This document shows positions 58,310-64,000 of a stretch of DNA of 64,000 bases, one piece after another. The stretch is from Branchiostoma floridae (Eukaryota; Chordata; Leptocardii; Amphioxiformes; Branchiostomatidae): assembly GCF_000003815.2 (NCBI RefSeq), contig NC_049980.1, positions 29,433,818 through 29,497,817 on the forward strand. Direction: 5' to 3'. The translations under genes and the position numbers were made by a program. Numbering within the stretch: the first letter of the stretch is position 1; each line of letters starts with the position of its first letter. The notes beneath the pieces are model-generated. The model was not told where the DNA came from and searched no databases. It saw nothing but the letters and a program-made list of their open reading frames with translations.

Positions 58310-58825
58310 GTATTGAGTGAAAGCCTTTATTGTCCATTTTTTTGCTCAACCGAGCTAATTTCTAGTCACAACAAAGACAAAACATACATGTAAAAGTATC
58401 ATCCGTCTAGTCTAACATAGAAGTTTGGCTCACTTTGTTTTGATATTGAAAATGAATAAATAAATAATATTGAAAATGTAGAATTGCATGGGTCTAGCAA
58501 TAGTGGGTTTGTCAAAATGCATAAGTTTTTCAGTGTTACTAATGTCTAAAGTGATGGAATCTACTTTCTATACAACTAGATAGTCCTCATATTTTTAAAA
58601 AGCATAAATAGTACAGTCTACGTCGAAGTACATTTCAACTTCTACTGCATTTGAGGTACATGTACAAAATTGATGGATTCTTTGTTATGTTCTCTTTTTT
58701 TAATGTGCTAAAATTGTCAAATTAAAAGTACCCATCAATTGTTACATGGTTTATCTAAAATCATTTTTTCACAACTTAACTACTTTATCAGGTTCTGTGA
58801 CATGCATAAAAACAAGCCTTAACAG
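58310..58825 (-). other. 3' UTR of the minus-strand gene
   Basis: AT-rich non-coding sequence follows the TAA of the minus-strand exon and ends at an AATAAA (plus-strand TTTATT, 58326-58331). Cleavage is expected just left of it, around 58305-58315. It includes AT-rich runs (e.g. 58451-58480). Confidence 0.5.
58326..58331 (-). promoter_or_regulatory. Polyadenylation signal AATAAA (minus-strand gene)
   Basis: TTTATT on the plus strand reads AATAAA on the minus strand, about 500 bp after the minus-strand stop codon. It is the best canonical signal in range; an ATTAAA variant lies nearer the stop (about 58699). Confidence 0.45.
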
Positions 58826-59057
58826 TTAAATAGTGAGACGGCCTCCTTTGAGAGGAACAATAGCGTCCAGCGATGCATTGTTCCCAGGTGACAACAAAAG
58901 ACCCTGTATAGAGATAGTCATCTGTGGCCATGTTCCTTTCACGGGCTGGTCAGTCTGAGGCCGGATCAGTAAATGAGATCTGAAGTGTTTAACTGACCAT
59001 GTCAGTCCCAGGCCGCTAGCACAGGCAGCCTTGTACAGCGGCTCATTGCTCTGGCAC
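58826..59057 (-). CDS. Terminal coding exon of an unidentified minus-strand gene
   Basis: Read on the minus strand, a good acceptor (TGTTGTTGCTGTAG) is followed at 59057 by the last base of a split codon and then 76 codons to TAA (complement of 58826-58828). The peptide begins CQSNEPLYKAACASGLGLTW, continues SVKHFRSHLLIRPQTDQ and KGTWPQMTISIQG, and ends IVPLKGGRLTI. Its composition is that of a folded domain (Trp, Cys, alternating hydrophobics), unlike chance ORFs here. I do not recognise the family. Earlier exons should lie to the right (above 59057) and end two bases into a codon; none was found up to 64000, so they may lie beyond the window. The gene is convergent with the RCC1-repeat gene. 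Confidence 0.6.
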
Positions 59058-62000
59058 CTACAGCAACAACACAACAAAAACATATCCTATTTTACTCCGC
59101 AAAGGTGCTTGTAAGGTGAAATCTCAAACCAAGGAGGTTAAAAATCACCTCCTTGCTCAAACTGTCAAAAGATGGTTTCATTTGGAATGATGGTTTTGAC
59201 ATTTTACCACCCCAGTTCAGCAGTATGGAAGAGAAAGACCCAACTCCTGTGGGTGCAGCTATAGGGTATAATGGTTAGCTGGTGTAGACTGCATGGATTT
59301 TCCGAATTAACCCCATTATGCTTACTTGAACACATCAGTGCCTATTTTGACTGTATAGAAATGAGCTCCCGGGGGTGATTTTGGAGACGACGATCCCTTT
59401 CACAAATTTGGTAGTATTTTCTACTATATTGGTTCATTAAAAAAAGTCTGGAGCCTCCATGTTAGACAAATGTACCTTAAGAAGTTATGACCCTGTATTA
59501 AGGTTCAAAATTTTTAGACTTGTTTGTGTGAGTGAAAAACCAGACCAAGAAAAAAAGTATGCAAATATAATGCACTGACTTGTATTGGTATATGTAAGCT
59601 GTTACTGATAGGGACTATCGTTCGCCCTTCTAATTGTTGCGTTTTGTGTTCCGTCCCCTATTGACTAGTATTGTTCCCCTTTTACTTTCATCTATCCCCT
59701 CTCCTCTTCCACCTAGTCGTTGCTCCTGTGGGTACCTCCTGGGTCAGTTGTGCTCCGCATCCTGACTGTTTTGTCAGGGATAAAATTGTCCATTTGTCCC
59801 ATTGTGCCGACAGATTTTAATCTGAATGGTCACAATTAGGCCTATAATTACCTCCCGGGGAGAGGGACAATAGAGAACAATGGGGAGGTATTGTCCCACG
59901 GAATGGCAGTCATGGACTCTCGTCGCTGTCCCGGTGACTCGGTATTATGTTGGAGATGACAGATGCTACTGCTGACCACAGATCACTATATTCCCTCTAA
60001 ACCGCAATCCTTTTTACAAGTGGACCCCTTTTTTTCCCAAGGAAGTCCGCTTTTGTTTTTGCCAAATTGTTCTTTTCTTTGTCTACTCTACTCTGCTTTA
60101 ATAAAACACCGAAGTTCCGAACTGTGGCGAACACGTCCAAGTTGGACGCGAACACACTGATAAGTCAGTTGAGTTGTCACACCAGAAATGTTCACTTCAG
60201 GGATTAACATAGTAACAAAACACGACTCGCAACATTTTTTTTTCTTCTTCTTTTGATGCACATGGTGAGGATCACAAACGTTCTGAAAAATCCAATCATA
60301 GCAGAAGCATTTTACCTAGGTACATGTGTCGTGCCTTGTACAATTGTAAACTAACTCCCTTGGGCGAGTGGGCAGTAGAGTGGAGGTAGGGGGCAGATTT
60401 AATCAGACCTGTGGCCGGACCGAGCTAGAGACCTCAGCACTTTTCACTTTAATGATATCCCTTGGGTCGGGACAGGACGGACACGAATGGAACGAGATGT
60501 TTTCCTCTTCTGTCAAAACAATTTCAGCTGTGAAGACGAGTAGTATTCCGTTGAATACTGATCTCTCTTTGTTTTCTCATGTTTCGAGAAGAGGGAAGAG
60601 ACAATGTAGCTTCTTTCTACATTTCTACTTCTTCAAGTTATGTATATGATGATGAAGTTATTTGACTTTATAGTGCATTTAGCCCATGTAGGGCATGGAT
60701 ATGCTAAAGATTGTTGTCATTAAAGACTTCACGAACTACGTCTCTCTCTCGGCTTGGTTTCGCTGTCTTAAACACCATATTACATACTTAGCGCTTGTTC
60801 TCAGGAGTTCTCTGTGAAACTTAGAGCACTTCAGTTTAGATTGATTGCCAACAAGTACCAAGAGGAGAACACTGATGGCAGTCGTTTTCTTTACTGCTAC
60901 GCTGCTGTGTTCTTGAACCCAGAGTTGCCATTAAAAAAATTAGGAACAGAGATAGGGGGTATCCCACGCGGTAATTCTCTAAGCTATCTCATGTATTGGG
61001 ATTAAAGATATAAGATAAACTGAACATAATAGTCATTTATGACACGAGAGGGCTTAGTTAGTACACGTACATAATTCCCAGAGTGTGTGTATGTTTGGGT
61101 GTAAAGGATGACGAGAAGACGCAGAACTGGTGTGACAGAGTATTACACCCGACATTGACTTTTGCTTCTCAATAAATCACTCTTTTCAACTCCTGACTTT
61201 TATCTCGGCAAAAGGGGCACATCTTTTGGATTTTTCTTAATTAAGGGGTGACTGCCTTTTGTCCCGGGGCAAGAACTGCGCCCCCGTTCCCTCCGCATGA
61301 GGAAGATGTTTGTAATTAACCGAGTCTCGGTCCTTTTGGGACCCCTTTCACGCGGGGTGCCTGGAGCAAGAGGATGTAACCTCGGGGACAAACCGTGTAG
61401 CAGAAGTTCTGGTCGGGATAGTTTCGCCAGGGCCTCTTGTATTCCCTCAAACTGATTCAAACAGATACGTAACCCACCACAATCACTTCATCTTACATCG
61501 CATACTTTCCTCACTACATCCCTGACGTCGGGATTTCCCGACCCCATGTTCAGGATGTGCCGGGAAGTAAAAAGGTCGATCCCCGATCATGTTTCTTGTC
61601 TGGGCAAAGTTATCCCGCTGACAAAGTCATGCTTGACATGATGGATATGTCTGGGGCTCGATCTTTGCTCCCTGGGTGATACCACTAGATAAAGGGGTGG
61701 TGACAGTGGGAGACTCGGAAGTGTTGCCGTCAAAGCAAAGAAGATACGGAATTAGAAATATTTCTATTTCATAACAACATTATTTCATGTTGTCAATCTG
61801 CATGATTGGATAGGAAAAACCTGCACAACATACGTTTGTATATGTATTCGTATCGTTGGATTTACCCGCCCAGAAGTGTGCAGTTTGGTCTCGCTAACCC
61901 TTGCATACCATAGTCTGACCTGGTCTTGTAACAGGACACAGGTCGCCGACCCCGCCCCGGGGAGTAGTGTGGGGAGATGATGTTCGCTTTCCTCTGCTCT

Positions 62001-62220
62001 CATCCCAACTTATAATAACGTTTTCATCTACACTTACAACGTTCACCAACTTACAACTCCAAATCTGTCTTAAACTGTTAGGGCGTTGAGTTTAACGTTT
62101 ACAATTTCAAAAGTATGGAAAACTTGATCTGACTCAGCTCACACTCATAGTCAATGGCTTCAGTATAGGAATGCACGGGCCATTCCAGTGGTGTGGGGGA
62201 TTTTTGTCCCAGTAAATAGA
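59058..62220. other. Non-coding (possibly intron of the minus-strand gene); regulatory-looking segments
   Basis: 59640-59960 and 61200-61740 are less AT-rich and contain TTAATTAAGGGG and TTTGTAATTAACCGAG. A plus-strand open stretch at 60805-61008 follows TTGTTCTCAG and could be a terminal exon, but nothing supports it further. No upstream exon of the minus-strand gene was found. Confidence 0.3.
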
Positions 62221-63060
62221 AGGGGAGGGGCGGGTTAAGTATCCTCCCCTCCCCTACTCATCCCTGATCAAACAGTACAGGTGCAATAAAACGATCAGAG
62301 CGGCAGGGAGCCTTGCCTGTCGTCCTTGTTTGTTTTGGACACGCTTTTGTGTGTAGGCCCGGGTGTGAACTGCACTGGACGGGAAGTACTTTATGGACTT
62401 CTCCGTCTCCATACACTGGAATAATAAAAGGTACAATAAACCGATTAAGAAACACTTGACACTCCGGTCTTGTTTGCTTTGGAACTTTCCTACTACTTGA
62501 GAGTGGTTGAAGAAGCCATAGCACCGTAACAGTATTGTAAAGAAGCAAGAGGAAACTGGCAAGTGTTTTTTTTTTTTTTTTTTTAATTTCACTGTTTGCT
62601 ACGACAAGATCATTATAGTTGTATGTGCGTTTCCTGCTACTTGGGAGTGGTTGAAGAAGCCATAGCACCACACCGTACCAGTATTGTAAAGAATCGAGAG
62701 GAAACTGGCAGGTTAGTTTGTTTTTTCAAACTTCACTGTTTTCCTAGGACAAGATCATTACAGATAATGGTTGTGTGTGCCTTTACATTCCAATCAAATG
62801 GCTAAGCAGTAGAATTTGTACAAATGACTACAATGTACACTTCTAGATCCCATCAGTCGGCTGTGTGGAGAGGGGGGGGGGGGTGAATTACTTTACTCAT
62901 CCTTGCTAAGTAGGCAGTGATCAGTCCAATGCACACATGAGTAGCTGGGAGGAGCAGATTTGTTTGCCCCTCCTCCCCTTCTTGATCAGATTAACGCGAG
63001 AGGTGCAATAAACCGATTTGGTCAGCGGGGGTCTTGCTTGTGTGGTTTGTGTTCGGTTTT
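62221..63060. repeat. Locally duplicated sequence (two units plus three dispersed words)
   Basis: GAGTGGTTGAAGAAGCCATA begins near 62501 and 62646, and both copies run through AAGAGGAAACTGGCA-type text to ACAAGATCATTA (~143-bp period). AGGTRCAATAAAMCGAT occurs near 62279, 62430 and 63003, each followed by CTTG-rich text. AGGGGAGGGG/CCCCTCCCCT forms a hairpin at 62221-62255; T-runs and a 12-G run (62872-62883) are also present. Confidence 0.7.
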
Positions 63061-64000
63061 CTTTCTCAATACACATGCGTGACAGCGGGGAAACATGGCC
63101 TACTGTTCTGGTCTGCTGACGCCACGGAGTTTCCCAGAACTTTCATGTAAATCAGTGACACCCGAGAGTTTGTTTCTACATTTTTCATTTCTTCCGTCAA
63201 TAGATGACTGGTGTGAGAGAAACTTTTGTAGAGAAGAAACTGCACAAGAGAACTTATAAGCTAATCTTATCAAGGATCCTCGTTGAAGTACGAAAAATGG
63301 TTTGGGGGCCTCTACCCAATTTGGTGGAAAAAAAACAGTACGCACCATTAAACTTCGTCTCATTTGCGCGATGGCAACGCCACAAGATGTTCTCCGTAAA
63401 GGACTGAAAGGGAAAATCAGCGGGGACCAATGTTAACCGTCATCAATAAAAACTTCTCTGAAAAGAACCGACCGTACCACAACGTGGTTCTTTGTGGAGA
63501 ATTGTTCACCTCGTTAAAGCAAAGGCTATACTCGAAAGGCGTTGGTGAAAAAAGATCGCTGTGGGAACTTGTGGAGTCATTAATAAAACTTAAGAAACTG
63601 GCTGTAGTAGTAGGACCATGCGCTGTTGGAGAAATCCGTGGGAACTGCTGTTTGCCTCATTAATCTGCCTATATGCTATAAAAAGATAAGAGAACTGTAG
63701 GGGAGCCCAGCTTGGCGTTTCTGTCCATTCATAGTCCTCTGCTCTCCAGACGGTACTTGCTGGTTTGCTTCATGTGCACAGTACATCATTAGGTCCTGCC
63801 AATTGTCCAAGGCGTGACATTTGTGTAAGAAGAAGACAATTTGTACACGGCTAAACTTACGGTAGGCGCTGAAGCTGAACCGCCCAGAGAGATTGTACAA
63901 GTCTCTGTAATGTACTTAAGTCATATAAATGGGGACCTTCTATCCGGGACGATTTGCTATCATAATTGAAAATGATGTTGTTTTCTTACGTTTTATATAT
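63061..64000. other. Non-coding, nothing notable
   Basis: Open stretches of 67-77 codons on both strands lack splice, domain or start support. Confidence 0.25.

Noticed and set aside
60805-61008. Plus-strand open stretch after TTGTTCTCAG that could be a terminal exon
   Set aside because: Protein-like text but no donor partner, polyadenylation signal or domain; left as a note only.
1-64000. CRISPR arrays, operons, phage or endogenous retrovirus genes
   Set aside because: No regularly spaced short repeats with unique spacers, no bacterial gene organisation and no gag/pol/env-like frames were seen; the window is eukaryotic.

Overview
This is a eukaryotic, metazoan window. It has GT/AG introns, two partial protein-coding loci spread over many kilobases, AATAAA polyadenylation signals, tRNA-type SINE fragments and many non-autonomous DNA transposons with terminal inverted repeats (TIRs). 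There are no operons, Shine-Dalgarno sites or densely packed long ORFs. The SINE tails and the recurring hAT-like end reading CAGGGCTCGAAAT look like lancelet (Branchiostoma) repeats to me. An invertebrate chordate is the best guess, from recall rather than a search. One run of 232 N (30340-30571) marks a draft assembly.

Layout. 1-37 kb: no convincing protein-coding exon. It alternates AT-rich sequence, TIR elements (2226, 4883, 11270, 19407, 25797, 26274, 27096, 28915, 34560, 35269), small palindromes (6194, 9769), tandem duplications (1251, 22315, 25738) and islands that are locally GC/CpG-richer and carry homeodomain-type motifs. I read those islands as candidate cis-regulatory or conserved non-coding sequence; that is inference.

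37.1-55.2 kb, plus strand: a gene whose product carries two RCC1-type repeats, then Ser/Asp-rich linkers, a strongly acidic stretch and a long basic Ser/Pro/Arg-rich tail. Six exons fit in phase from 42683 to the stop at 54472-54474. A seventh, weaker candidate at 37127-37330 would supply a start codon and join in phase. The large sixth exon needs two single-base corrections to stay open. Intron 2 holds nested TIR elements, a 111-113 bp minisatellite, a regulatory-looking block, and a six-copy tandem array whose unit includes the 3' splice site and the first codons of the next exon.

55.2-58.3 kb: convergent intergenic space with a 181-bp tandem duplication and a seven-copy ~114-bp minisatellite that alternates in dimers. 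58.3-59.06 kb, minus strand: the terminal coding exon (76 residues) and 3' UTR of a second gene I cannot name. Its upstream exons are not visible. 59-64 kb: non-coding, with another regulatory-looking block and locally duplicated sequence.

The most noteworthy structures are the exon-boundary tandem array (47627-48780), the paired frameshifts in exon 6, the dimeric minisatellite and the nested transposons with intact target-site duplications.
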